From the NCBI GenBank assembly GCA_963556195.1, contig CAUVYP010000579.1, positions 1,550,001 to 1,614,000 on the forward strand: 64,000 bases of DNA, read 5' to 3'. Both the position numbers and the translations under genes were made by a program. The DNA is from Sepiola atlantica (Eukaryota > Mollusca > Cephalopoda > Sepiida > Sepiolidae). The notes under the pieces were generated by a model. That model was not told the DNA's origin. It saw only the letters and a list, made by a program, of their open reading frames with translations, and searched no databases. This document shows, in pieces, positions 12,641 to 24,300 of the stretch; the first letter of the stretch is position 1; every line of letters starts with the position of its first letter.

Positions 12641-14500
12641 TTGTTGATGTTTTGCGTATTCAGTTTGTATCGACATATCTCCGGGAGTACAAGAGCTGAA
12701 CTTCTGAAACTTGGTACTTCAGTAGAAAATGTGTGTCCGCAAATGTCTGCAAAGTTTCGGAGCACAATTCTTATAAATGTGGAAGTTATTAACAAAAGAC
12801 CTATCAACTTTAAATCGCACTAAATTTTGTTTATGTTTTGCGTATTCAGTTTGTATCGACATTTCTCCGGGAGTACAAGAGCTGAACTTCTGAAACTTCG
12901 TACATCAGTAGAAAATGTGTGTCCGCTATTGTCTGCAAAGTTTCGGAGCACAATTCTCATAAATGTGGAAGTTATAAACAAAAGCGATATCAACTTAAAA
13001 TCGCACTAAATTTTGTTGATGTTTTGCGTATTCAGTTTGTATCGACATATCTCCAAGAGTACAAGATCTGAACTTCTGAAACTTGGTACTTCAGTAGAAA
13101 ATGTGTGTCCGCTAATGTCTGCAAAGTTTCGGAGCACAATTCTTATAAATGTGAAAGTTATTAACACAAGCGATATACCTTTTAAATCGCACTAAATTTT
13201 GTTGATGTTTTGCGTATTCAGTTTGTATCGACATATCTCCGGGAGTACAAGAGCTGAACTTCTGAAACTTGGTACTTCAGTAGAAAATGTGTGTCCGCTA
13301 TTGTCTGCAAAGTTTCAGAGCACAATTTGTATAAATGTGGAAGTTATAAACACAAGCGATATCAACTTAAAATCCCACTAAATTTTGTTGATGTTTTGCG
13401 TATTCAGTTTGTATCGACATATCTCCGGGAGTACAAGAGCTGAACTTCTGAAACTTGGTACTTCAGTAGAAAATGTGTGTCCGCTAATGTCTGCAAAGTT
13501 TCGGAGCACAATTCTTATAAATGTGGAAGTTATTAACAAAAGACCTATCAACTTTAAATCGCACTAAATTTTGTTTATGTTTTGCGTATTCAGTTTGTAT
13601 CGACATATCTCCGGGAGTACAAGAGCTGAACTTCTGAAACTTCGTACATCAGTAGAAAATGTGTGTCCGCTATTGTCTGCAAAGTTTCGGAGCACAATTC
13701 TCATAAATGTGGAAGTTATAAACAAAAGCGATATCAACTTAAAATCGCACTAAATTTTGTTGATGTTTTGCGTATTCAGTTTGTATCGACATATCTCCGG
13801 GAGTACAAGAGCTGAACTTCTGAAACTTGGTACTTCAGTAGAAAATGTGTGTCCGCTAATGTCTGCAAAGTTTAGGAGCACAATTCTTATAAATGTGGAA
13901 GTTATTAACACAAGCGATATACCTTTTAAATCGCACTAAATTTTGTTGATGTTTTGCGTATTCAGTTTGTATCGACATATCTCCGGGAGTACAAGAGCTG
14001 AACTTCTGAAACTTGGTACTTCAGTAGAAAATGTGTGTCCGCTAATGTCTGCAAAGTTTCAGAGCACAATTCTTATAAATGTGGAAGTTATAAACAAAAG
14101 CGATATCAACTTAAAATCGCACTAAATTTTGTTGATGTTTTGCGTATTCAGTTTGTATCGACATATCTCCGGGAGTACAAGAGCTGGACTTCTGAAACTT
14201 GGTACTTCAGTAGAAAATGTGTGTCCGCTATTGTCTGCAAAGTTTCAGAGCACAATTCTTATAAATGTGGAAGTTATAAACAAAAGCGATATCAACTTAA
14301 AATCGCACTAAATTTTGTTGATGTTTTGCGTATTCAGTTTGTATCGACATATCTCCGGGAGTACAAGAGCTGGACTTCTGAAACTTGGTACTTCAGTAGA
14401 AAATGTGTGTCCGCTAATGTCTGCAAAGTTTCAGAGCACAATTCTTATAAATGTGGAAGTTATAAACACAAGCGATATCAACATAAAATCGCACTAAATT

Positions 14501-14685
14501 TTGTTGATGTTTTGCGTATTCAGTTTGTATCGACATATCTCCGGGAGTACAAGAGCTGAACTTCTGAAACTTGGTACTTCAGTAGAAAATGTGTGTCCGC
14601 AAATGTCTGCAAAGTTTCGGAGCACAATTCTTATAAATGTGGAAGTTATAACAAAAGCGATATCAACTTAAAATCGCACTAAATT
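14501..14685 (+). repeat. 185-bp monomer, F body with G/A-type tail
   Basis: This is the only copy shorter than 186 bp. Its body is F (gcaaatg, cgg), but its tail reads gatatcaactta in place of the F tail acctatcaacttt, and one a is missing from the ttataaacaaaag stretch near 14650. The next monomer begins with tttatg, as after a normal F, so the foreign tail lies inside an otherwise F context. That fits a short gene-conversion tract or double exchange plus a 1-base deletion. Confidence 0.8.
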
Positions 14686-17600
14686 TTGTTTATGTTTTGC
14701 GTATTCAGTTTGTATCGACATATCTCCGGGAGTACAAGAGCTGAACTTCTGAAACTTGGTACTTCAGTAGAAAATGTGTGTCCGCTAATGTCTGCAAAGT
14801 TTCGGAGCACAATTCTTATAAATGTGGAAGTTATAAACAAAAGCGATATCAACTTAAAATCGCACTAAATTTTGTTGATGTTTTGCGTATTCAGTTTGTA
14901 TCGACATATCTCCGGGAGTACAAGAGCTGAACTTCTGAAACTTCGTACATCAGTAGAAAATGTGTGTCCGCTATTGTCTGCAAAGTTTCGGAGCACAATT
15001 CTCATAAATGTGGAAGTTATAAACAAAAGCGATATCAACTTAAAATCGCACTAAATTTTGTTGATGTTTTGCGTATTCAGTTTGTATCGACATATCTCCG
15101 GGAGTACAAGAGCTGAACTTCTGAAACTTCGTACATCAGTAGAAAATGTGTGTCCGCTAATGTCTGCAAAGTTTCGAGGCACAATTCTTATAAATGTGGA
15201 AGTTATTAACACAAGCGATATACCTTTTAAATCGCACTAAATTTTGTTGATGTTTTGCGTATTCAGTTTGTATCGACATATCTCCGGGAGTACAAGAGCT
15301 GAACTTCTGAAACTTGGTACTTCAGTAGAAAATGTGTGTCCGCTAATGTCTGCAAAGTTTCGGAGCACAATTCTTATAAATGTGGAAGTTATAAACAAAA
15401 GCGATATCAACTTAAAATCGCACTAAATTTTGTTGATGTTTTGCGTATTCAGTTTGTATCGACATATCTCCGGGAGTACAAGAGCTGAACTTCTGAAACT
15501 TGGTACTTCAGTAGAAAATGTGTGTCCGCTCATGTCTGCAAAGTTTCAGAGCACAATTTGTATAAATGTGGAAGTTATAAACACAAGCGATATCAACTTA
15601 AAATCGCACTAAATTTTGTTGATGTTTTGCGTATTCAGTTTGTATCGACATATCTCCGGGAGTACAAGAGCTGAACTTCTGAAACTTGGTACTTCAGTAG
15701 AAAATGTGTGTCCGCTAATGTCTGCAAAGTTTTAGAGCACAATTTGTATAAATGTGGAAGTTATAAACACAAGCGATATCAACTTAAAATCGCACTAAAT
15801 TTTGTTGATGTTTTGCGTATTCAGTTTGTATCGCCATATCTCCGGGAGTACAAGAGCTGAACTTCTGAAACTTGGTACTTCAGTAGAAAATGTGTGTCCG
15901 CTAATGTCTGCAAAGTTTCGGAGCACAATACTTATAAATGTGGAAGTTATTAACAAAAGACCTATCAACTTTAAATCGCACTAAATTTTGTTTATGTTTT
16001 GCGTATTCAGTTTGTATCGACATATCTCCGGGAGTACAAGAGCTGAACTTCTGAAACTTCGTACAGCAGTAGAAAATGTGTGTCCGCTATTGTCTGCAAA
16101 GTTTCGGAGCACAATTCTCATAAATGTGGAAGTTATAAACAAAAGCGATATCAACTTAAAATCGCACTAAATTTTGTTGATGTTTTGCGTATTCAGTTTG
16201 TATCGACATATCTCCGGGAGTACAAGAGCTGAACTTCTGAAACTTCGTACTACAGTAGAAGATGTGTGTCCGCTAATGTCTGCAAAGTTTCGGAGCACAA
16301 TTCTTATAAATGTGGAAGTTATTAACACAAGCGATATACCTTTTAAATCGCACTAAATTTTGTTGATGTTTTGCGTATTCAGTTTGTATCGACATATCTC
16401 CGGGAGTACAAGAGCTGAACTTCTGAAACTTCGTACATCAGTAGAAAATGTGTGTCCGCTATTGTCTGCAAAGTTTCGGAGCACAATTCTCATAAATGTG
16501 GAAGTTATAAACAAAAGCGATATCAACTTAAAATCGCACTAAATTTTGTTGATGTTTTGCGTATTCAGTTTGTATCGACATATCTCCGGGAGTACAAGAG
16601 CTGAACTTCTGAAACTTGGTACTTCAGTAGAAAATGTGTGTCCGCTAATGTCTGCGAAGGTTCGAGGCACAATTCTTATAAATGTGGAAGTTATTAACAC
16701 AAGCGATATACCTTTTAAATCGCACTAAATTTTGTTGATGTTTTGCGTATTCAGTTTGTATCGACATATCTCCGGGATTACAAGAGCTGAACTTCTGAAA
16801 CTTGGTACTTCAGTAGAAAATGTGTGTCCGCTAATGTCTGCAAAGTTTCGGAGCACAATTCTTATAAATGTGGAAGTTATAAACAAAAGCGATATCAACT
16901 TAAAATCGCACTAAATTTTGTTGATGTTTTGCGTATTCAGTTTGTATCGACATATCTCCGGGAGTACAAAAGCTGAACTTCTGAAACTTGGTACTTCAGT
17001 AGAAAATGTGTGTCCGCTAATGTCTGCAAAGTTTCGGAGCACAATTCTTATAAATGTGGAAGTTATTAACACAAGCGATATACCTTTTAAATCGCACTAA
17101 ATTTTGTTGATGTTTTGCGTATTCAGTTTGTATCGACATATCTCCGGGAGTACAAGAGCTGAACTTCTGAAACTTGGTACTTCAGTAGAAAATGTGTGTC
17201 CGCTAATGTCTGCAAAGTTTCAGAGCACAATTCTTATAAATGTGGAAGTTATAAACAAAAGCGATATCAACTTAAAATCGCACTAAATTTTGTTTATGTT
17301 TTGCGTATTCAGTTTGTATCGACATATCTCCGGGAGTACAAGAGCTGGACTTCTGAAACCTGGTACTTCAGTAGAAAATGTGTGTCCGCTAATGTCTGCA
17401 AAGTTTCAGAGCACAATTCTTATAAATGTGGAAGTTATAAACACAAGCGATATCAACATAAAATCGCACTAAATTTTGTTGATGTTTTGCGTATTCAGTT
17501 TGTATCGACATATCTCCGGGAGTACAAGAGCTGAACTTCTGAAACTTGGTACTTCAGTAGAAAATGTGTGTCCGCAAATGTCTGCAAAGTTTCGGAGCAC

Positions 17601-19707
17601 AATTCTTATAAATGTGGAAGTTATTAACAAAAGACCTATCAACTTTAAATCGCACTAAATTTTGTTTATGTTTTGCGTATTCAGTTTGTATCGACATATC
17701 TCCGGGAGTACAAGAGCTGAACTTCTGAAACTTCGTACATCAGTAGAAAATGTGTGTCCGCTATTGTCTGCAAAGTTTCGGAGCACAATTCTCATAAATG
17801 TGGAAGTTATAAACAAAAGCGATATCAACTTAAAATCGCACTAAATTTTGTTGATGTTTTGCGTATTCAGTTTGTATCGACATATCTCCAAGAGTACAAG
17901 AGCTGAACTTCTGAAACTTGGTACTTCAGTAGAAAATGTGTGTCCGCTAATGTCTGCAAAGTTTCGGAGCACAATTCTTATAAATGTGAAAGTTATTAAC
18001 ACAAGCGATATACCTTTTAAATCGCACTAAATTTTGTTGATGTTTTGCGTATTCAGTTTGTATCGACATATCTCCGGGAGTACAAGAGCTGAACTTCTGA
18101 AACTTGGTACTTCAGTAGAAAATGTGTGTCCGCTATTGTCTGCAAAGTTTCAGAGCACAATTCTTATAAATGTGGAAGTTATAAACAAAAGCGATATCAA
18201 CTTAAAATCGCACTAAATTTTGTTGATGTTTTGCGTATTCAGTTTGTATCGACATATCTCCGGGAGTACAAGAGCTGAACTTCTGAAACTTGGTACTTCA
18301 GTAGAAAATGTGTGTCCGCTATTGTCTGCAAAGTTTCAGAGCACAATTTGTATAAATGTGGAAGTTATAAACACAAGCGATATCAACTTAAAATCCCACT
18401 AAATTTTGTTGATGTTTTGCGTATTCAGTTTGTATCGACATATCTCCGGGAGTACAAGAGCTGAACTTCTGAAACTTGGTACTTCAGTAGAAAATGTGTG
18501 TCCGCTAATGTCTGCAAAGTTTCGGAGCACAATTCTTATAAATGTGGAAGTTATTAACAAAAGACCTATCAACTTTAAATCGCACTAAATTTTGTTTATG
18601 TTTTGCGTATTCAGTTTGTATCGACATATCTCCGGGAGTACAAGAGCTGAACTTCTGAAACTTCGTACATCAGTAGAAAATGTGTGTCCGCTATTGTCTG
18701 CAAAGTTTCGGAGCACAATTCTCATAAATGTGGAAGTTATAAACAAAAGCGATATCAACTTAAAATCGCACTAAATTTTGTTGATGTTTTGCGTATTCAG
18801 TTTGTATCGACATATCTCCGGGAGTACAAGAGCTGAACTTCTGAAACTTGGTACTTCAGTAGAAAATGTGTGTCCGCTAATGTCTGCAAAGTTTAGGAGC
18901 ACAATTCTTATAAATGTGGAAGTTATTAACACAAGCGATATACCTTTTAAATCGCACTAAATTTTGTTGATGTTTTGCGTATTCAGTTTGTATCGACATA
19001 TCTCCGGGAGTACAAGAGCTGAACTTCTGAAACTTGGTACTTCAGTAGAAAATGTGTGTCCGCTAATGTCTGCAAAGTTTCAGAGCACAATTCTTATAAA
19101 TGTGGAAGTTATAAACAAAAGCGATATCAACTTAAAATCGCACTAAATTTTGTTGATGTTTTGCGTATTCAGTTTGTATCGACATATCTCCGGGAGTACA
19201 AGAGCTGGACTTCTGAAACTTGGTACTTCAGTAGAAAATGTGTGTCCGCTATTGTCTGCAAAGTTTCAGAGCACAATTCTTATAAATGTGGAAGTTATAA
19301 ACAAAAGCGATATCAACTTAAAATCGCACTAAATTTTGTTGATGTTTTGCGTATTCAGTTTGTATCGACATATCTCCGGGAGTACAAGAGCTGGACTTCT
19401 GAAACTTGGTACTTCAGTAGAAAATGTGTGTCCGCTAATGTCTGCAAAGTTTCAGAGCACAATTCTTATAAATGTGGAAGTTATAAACACAAGCGATATC
19501 AACATAAAATCGCACTAAATTTTGTTGATGTTTTGCGTATTCAGTTTGTATCGACATATCTCCGGGAGTACAAGAGCTGAACTTCTGAAACTTGGTACTT
19601 CAGTAGAAAATGTGTGTCCGCAAATGTCTGCAAAGTTTCGGAGCACAATTCTTATAAATGTGGAAGTTATTAACAAAAGACCTATCAACTTTAAATCGCA
19701 CTAAATT
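14686..19707 (+). repeat. Uninterrupted 27-monomer HOR unit (5,022 bp)
   Basis: Order: G-A-H-G-I-X-J-A'-H'-A-H3-G-B-C, then E-F-A-B*-L-K-J-A-B-C-D-E-F. It matches the interrupted copy at 6503-14685 monomer for monomer, except for the L at 18034, absent there, and the 18 extra monomers there. The H' copy at 16174 has a private g (gaagatg). The following G at 19708 starts a new unit that departs after one monomer. Confidence 0.85.
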
Positions 19708-21382
19708 TTGTTTATGTTTTGCGTATTCAGTTTGTATCGACATATCTCCGGGAGTACAAGAGCTGAACTTCTGAAACTTGGTACTTCAGTAGAAAATGTG
19801 TGTCCGCTAATGTCTGCAAAGTTTCGGAGCACAATTCTTATAAATGTGGAAGTTATAAACAAAAGCGATATCAACTTAAAATCGCACTAAATTTTGTTGA
19901 TGTTTTGCGTATTCAGTTTGTATCGACATATCTCCGGGAGTACAAGAGCTGAACTTCTGAAACGTCGTACATCAGTTGAAAATGTGTGTCCGCTAATGTC
20001 TGCAAAGTTTCGAGGCACAATTCTTATAAATGTGGAAGTTATTAACACAAGCGATATACCTTTTAAATCGCACTAAATTTTGTTGATGTTTTGCGTATTC
20101 AGTTTGTATCGACATATCTCCGGGAGTACAAGAGCTGAACTTCTGAAACTTGGTACTTCAGTAGAAAATGTGTGTCCGCTAATGTCTGCAAAGTTTCGGA
20201 GCACAATTCTTATAAATGTGGAAGTTATAAACAAAAGCGATATCAACTTAAAATCGCACTAAATTTTGTTGATGTTTTGCGTATTCAGTTTGTATCGACA
20301 TATCTCCGGGAGTACAAGAGCTGAACTTCTGAAACTTGGTACTTCAGTAGAAAATGTGTGTCCGCTAATGTCTGCAATGTTTCGGAGCACAATTCTTATA
20401 AATGTGGAAGTTATTAACACAAGCGATATACCTTTTAAATCGCACTAAATTTTGTTGATGTTTTGCGTATTCAGTTTGTATCGACATATCTCCGTGAGGT
20501 ACAAGAGCTGAACTTCTGAAACTTGGTACTTCAGTAGAAAATGTGTGTCCGCTAATGTCTGCAAAGTTTCAGAGCACAATTCTTATAAATGTGGAAGTTA
20601 TAAACAAAAGCGATATCAACTTAAAATCGCACTAAATTTTGTTGATGTTTTGCGTATTCAGTTTGTATCGACATATCTCCGGGAGTAAAAGAGCTGGACT
20701 TCTGAAACTTTGTACTTCAGTAGAAAATGTGTGTCCGCTAATGTCTGCAAAGTTTCAGAGCACAATTCTTATAAATGTGGAAGTTATAAACACAAGCGAT
20801 ATCAACATAAAATCGCACTAAATTTTGTTGATGTTTTGCGTATTCAGTTTGTATCGACATATCTCCGGGAGTACAAGAGCTGAACTTCTGAAACTTGGTA
20901 CTTCAGTAGAAAATGTGTGTCCGCAAATGTCTGCAAAGTTTCGGAGCACAATTCTTATAAATGTGGAAGTTATTAACAAAAGACCTATCAACTTTAAATC
21001 GCACTAAATTTTGTTTATGTTTTGCGTATTCAGTTTGTATCGACATATCTCCGGGAGTACAAGAGCTGAACTTCTGAAACTTCGTACATCAGTAGAAAAT
21101 GTGTGTCCGCTATTGTCTGCAAAGTTTCGGAGCACAATTCTCATAAATGTGGAAGTTATAAACAAAAGCGATATCAACTTAAAATCGCACTAAATTTTTT
21201 TGATGTTTTGCGTATTCAGTTTGTATCGACATATCTCCGGGAGTACAAGAGCTGAACTTCTGAAACTTGGTACTTCAGTAGAAAATGTGTGTCCGCTAAT
21301 GTCTGCAAAGTTTCAGAGCACAATTCTTATAAATGTGGAAGTTATAAACAAAAGCGATATCAACTTAAAATCGCACTAAATT
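19708..21382 (+). repeat. Transition zone G-H-G-B-C-E-F-A-C
   Basis: Nine monomers that start like the 923-6502 theme and then lead into the 10-mer region. They carry an unusual number of private changes: aacgtcg and cagttg in H (19894), gcaatg in B (20266), the insertion in C (20452), gtaaaag and tttgtac in E (20639), and a g-to-t in the head of C at 21199. The higher density of unshared mutations suggests that this stretch was not recently homogenised with its neighbours. Confidence 0.75.
20452..20638 (+). repeat. 187-bp monomer with an insertion in the conserved box
   Basis: A C-type copy in which the dyad region reads ccgtgaggtac where others read ccgggagtac. One base is changed and one g is added near 20495-20499. 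It is the only copy longer than 186 bp and the only one with an indel in the conserved box. It restores the register lost at 14501 by chance. Confidence 0.85.
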
Positions 21383-24300
21383 TTGTTGATGTTTTTCGTA
21401 TTCAGTTTGTATCGACATATCTCCGGGAGTACAAGAGCTGAACTTCTGCAACTTGGTACTTCAGTAGAAAATGTGTGTCCGCAAATGTCTGCAAAGTTTC
21501 GGAGCACAATTCTTATAAATGTGGAAGTTATTAACAAAAGACCTATCAACTTTAAATCGCACTAAATTTTGTTTATGTTTTGCGTATTCAGTTTGTATCG
21601 ACATATCTCCGGGAGTACAAGAGCTGAACTTCTGAAACTTGGTACTTCAGTAGGAAATGTGTGTCCGCTAATGTCTGCAAAGTTTCGGAGCACAATTCTT
21701 ATAAATGTGGAAGTTATTAACAAAAGACCTATCAACTTTAAATCGCACTAAATTTTGTTTATGTTTTGCGTATTCAGTTTGTATCGACATATCTCCGGGA
21801 GTACAAGAGCTGAACTTCTGAAACTTCGTACATCAGTAGAAAATATGTGTCCGCTATTGTCTGCAAAGTTTCGGAGCACAATTCTCATAAATGTGGAAGT
21901 TATAAACAAAAGCGATATCAACTTAAAATCGCACTAAATTTTGTTGATGTTTTGCGTATTCAGTTTGTATCGACATATCTCCGGGAGTACAAGAGCTGAA
22001 CTGCTGAAACTTGGTACTTCAGTAGAAAATGTGTGTCCGCTAATGTCTGCAAAGTTTCGGAGCACAATTCTTATGCATGTGGAAGTTATTAACACAAGCG
22101 ATATACCTTTTAAATCGCACTAAATTTTGTTGATGTTTTGCGTATTCAGTTTGTATCGACATATCTCCGGGAGTACAAGAGCTGAACTTCTGAAACTTGG
22201 TACTTCAGTAGAAAATGTGTGTCCGCTAATGTCTGCAAAGTTTCAGAGCACAATTCTTATAAATGTGGAAGTTATAAACAAAAGCGATATCAACTTAAAA
22301 TCGCACTAAATTTTGTTGATGTTTTGCGTATTCAGTTTGTATCGACATATCTCCGGGAGTACAAGAGCTGGACTTCTGAAACTTGGTACTTCAGTAGAAA
22401 ATGTGTGTCCGCAAATGTCTGCAAAGTTTCGGAGCAAAATTCTTATAAATGTGGAAGTTATTAACAAAAGACCTATCAACTTTAAATCGCACTAAATTTT
22501 GTTAATGTTTTGCGTATTCAGTTTGTATCGACATATCTCCGGGAGTACAAGAGCTGAACTTCTGAAACTTCGTACATCAGTAGAAAATGTGTGTCCGCTA
22601 TTGTCTGCAAAGTTTCGGAGCACAATTCTCATAAATGTGGAAGTTATAAACAAAAGCGATATCAACTTAAAATCGCACTAAATTTTGTTGATGTTTTGCG
22701 TATTCAGTTTGTATCGACATATCTCCGGGAGTACAAGAGCTGAACTTCTGAAACTTGGTACTTCAGTAGAAAATGTGTGTCCGCTAATGTCTGCAAAGTT
22801 TCGGAGCACAATTCTTATAAATGTGAAAGTTATTAACACAAGCGATATACCTTTTAAATCGCACTAAATGTTGTTGATGTTTTGCGTATTCAGTTTGTAT
22901 CGACATATCTCCGGGAGTACAAGAGCTGAACTTCTGAAACTTGGTACTTCAGTAGAAAATGTGTGTCCGCTATTGTCTGCAAAGTTTCAGAGCACAATTC
23001 TTATAAATGTGGAAGTTATAAACAAAAGCGATATCAACTTAAAATCGCACTAAATTTTGTTGATGTTTTGCGTATTCAGTTTGTATCGACATATCTCCGG
23101 GAGTACAAGAGCTGAACTTCTGAAACTTGGTACTTCAGTAGAAAATGTGTGTCCGCTATTGTCTGCAAAGTTTCAGAGCACAATTTGTATAAATGTGGAA
23201 GTTATAAACACAAGCGATATCAACTTAAAATCCCACTAAATTTTGTTGATGTTTTGCGTATTCAGTTTGTATCGACATATCTCCGGGAGTACAAGAGCTG
23301 AACTTCTGCAACTTGGTACTTCAGTAGAAAATGTGTGTCCGCAAATGTCTGCAAAGTTTCGGAGCACAATTCTTATAAATGTGGAAGTTATTAACAAAAG
23401 ACCTATCAACTTTAAATCGCACTAAATTTTGTTTATGTTTTGCGTATTCAGTTTGTATCGACATATCTCCGGGAGTACAAGAGCTGAACTTCTGAAACTT
23501 GGTACTTCAGTAGGAAATGTGTGTCCGCTAATGTCTGCAAAGTTTCGGAGCACAATTCTTATAAATGTGGAAGTTATTAACAAAAGACCTATCAACTTTA
23601 AATCGCACTAAATTTTGTTTATGTTTTGCGTATTCAGTTTGTATCGACATATCTCCGGGAGTACAAGAGCTGAACTGCTGAAACTTGGTACTTCAGTAGA
23701 AAATGTGTGTCCGCTAATGTCTGCAAAGTTTCGGAGCACAATTCTTATGCATGTGGAAGTTATTAACACAAGCGATATACCTTTTAAATCGCACTAAATT
23801 TTGTTGATGTTTTGCGTATTCAGTTTGTATCGACATATCTCCGGGAGTACAAGAGCTGAACTTCTGAAACTTGGTACTTCAGTAGAAAATGTGTGTCCGC
23901 TAATGTCTGCAAAGTTTCAGAGCACAATTCTTATAAATGTGGAAGTTATAAACAAAAGCGATATCAACTTAAAATCGCACTAAATTTTGTTGATGTTTTG
24001 CGTATTCAGTTTGTATCGACATATCTCCGGGAGTACAAGAGCTGGACTTCTGAAACTTGGTACTTCAGTAGAAAATGTGTGTCCGCAAATGTCTGCAAAG
24101 TTTCGGAGCAAAATTCTTATAAATGTGGAAGTTATTAACAAAAGACCTATCAACTTTAAATCGCACTAAATTTTGTTAATGTTTTGCGTATTCAGTTTGT
24201 ATCGACATATCTCCGGGAGTACAAGAGCTGAACTTCTGAAACTTCGTACATCAGTAGAAAATGTGTGTCCGCTATTGTCTGCAAAGTTTCGGAGCACAAT

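Larger units (their letters stand above)
6503..14685 (+). repeat. 26-monomer HOR copy interrupted by 18 monomers
   Basis: The left part, 6503-9106, is G-A-H-G-I-X-J-A'-H'-A-H3-G-B-C. The right part, 12455-14685, is E-F-A-B*-K-J-A-B-C-D-E-F. Joined, they match the uninterrupted unit at 14686-19707 apart from one missing L monomer. Shared private marks include tcgcc in J (7619 and 15802), gcagcagt-type A', cgtactac H', gggatt in G (8549 and 16732), acaaaagc in B (8735 and 16918), aaacctgg in E (12455 and 17290), and ccaagag in B* (13013 and 17848). Between them, 9107-12454 holds 18 additional monomers. The last monomer is the only 185-bp copy. Confidence 0.85.
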
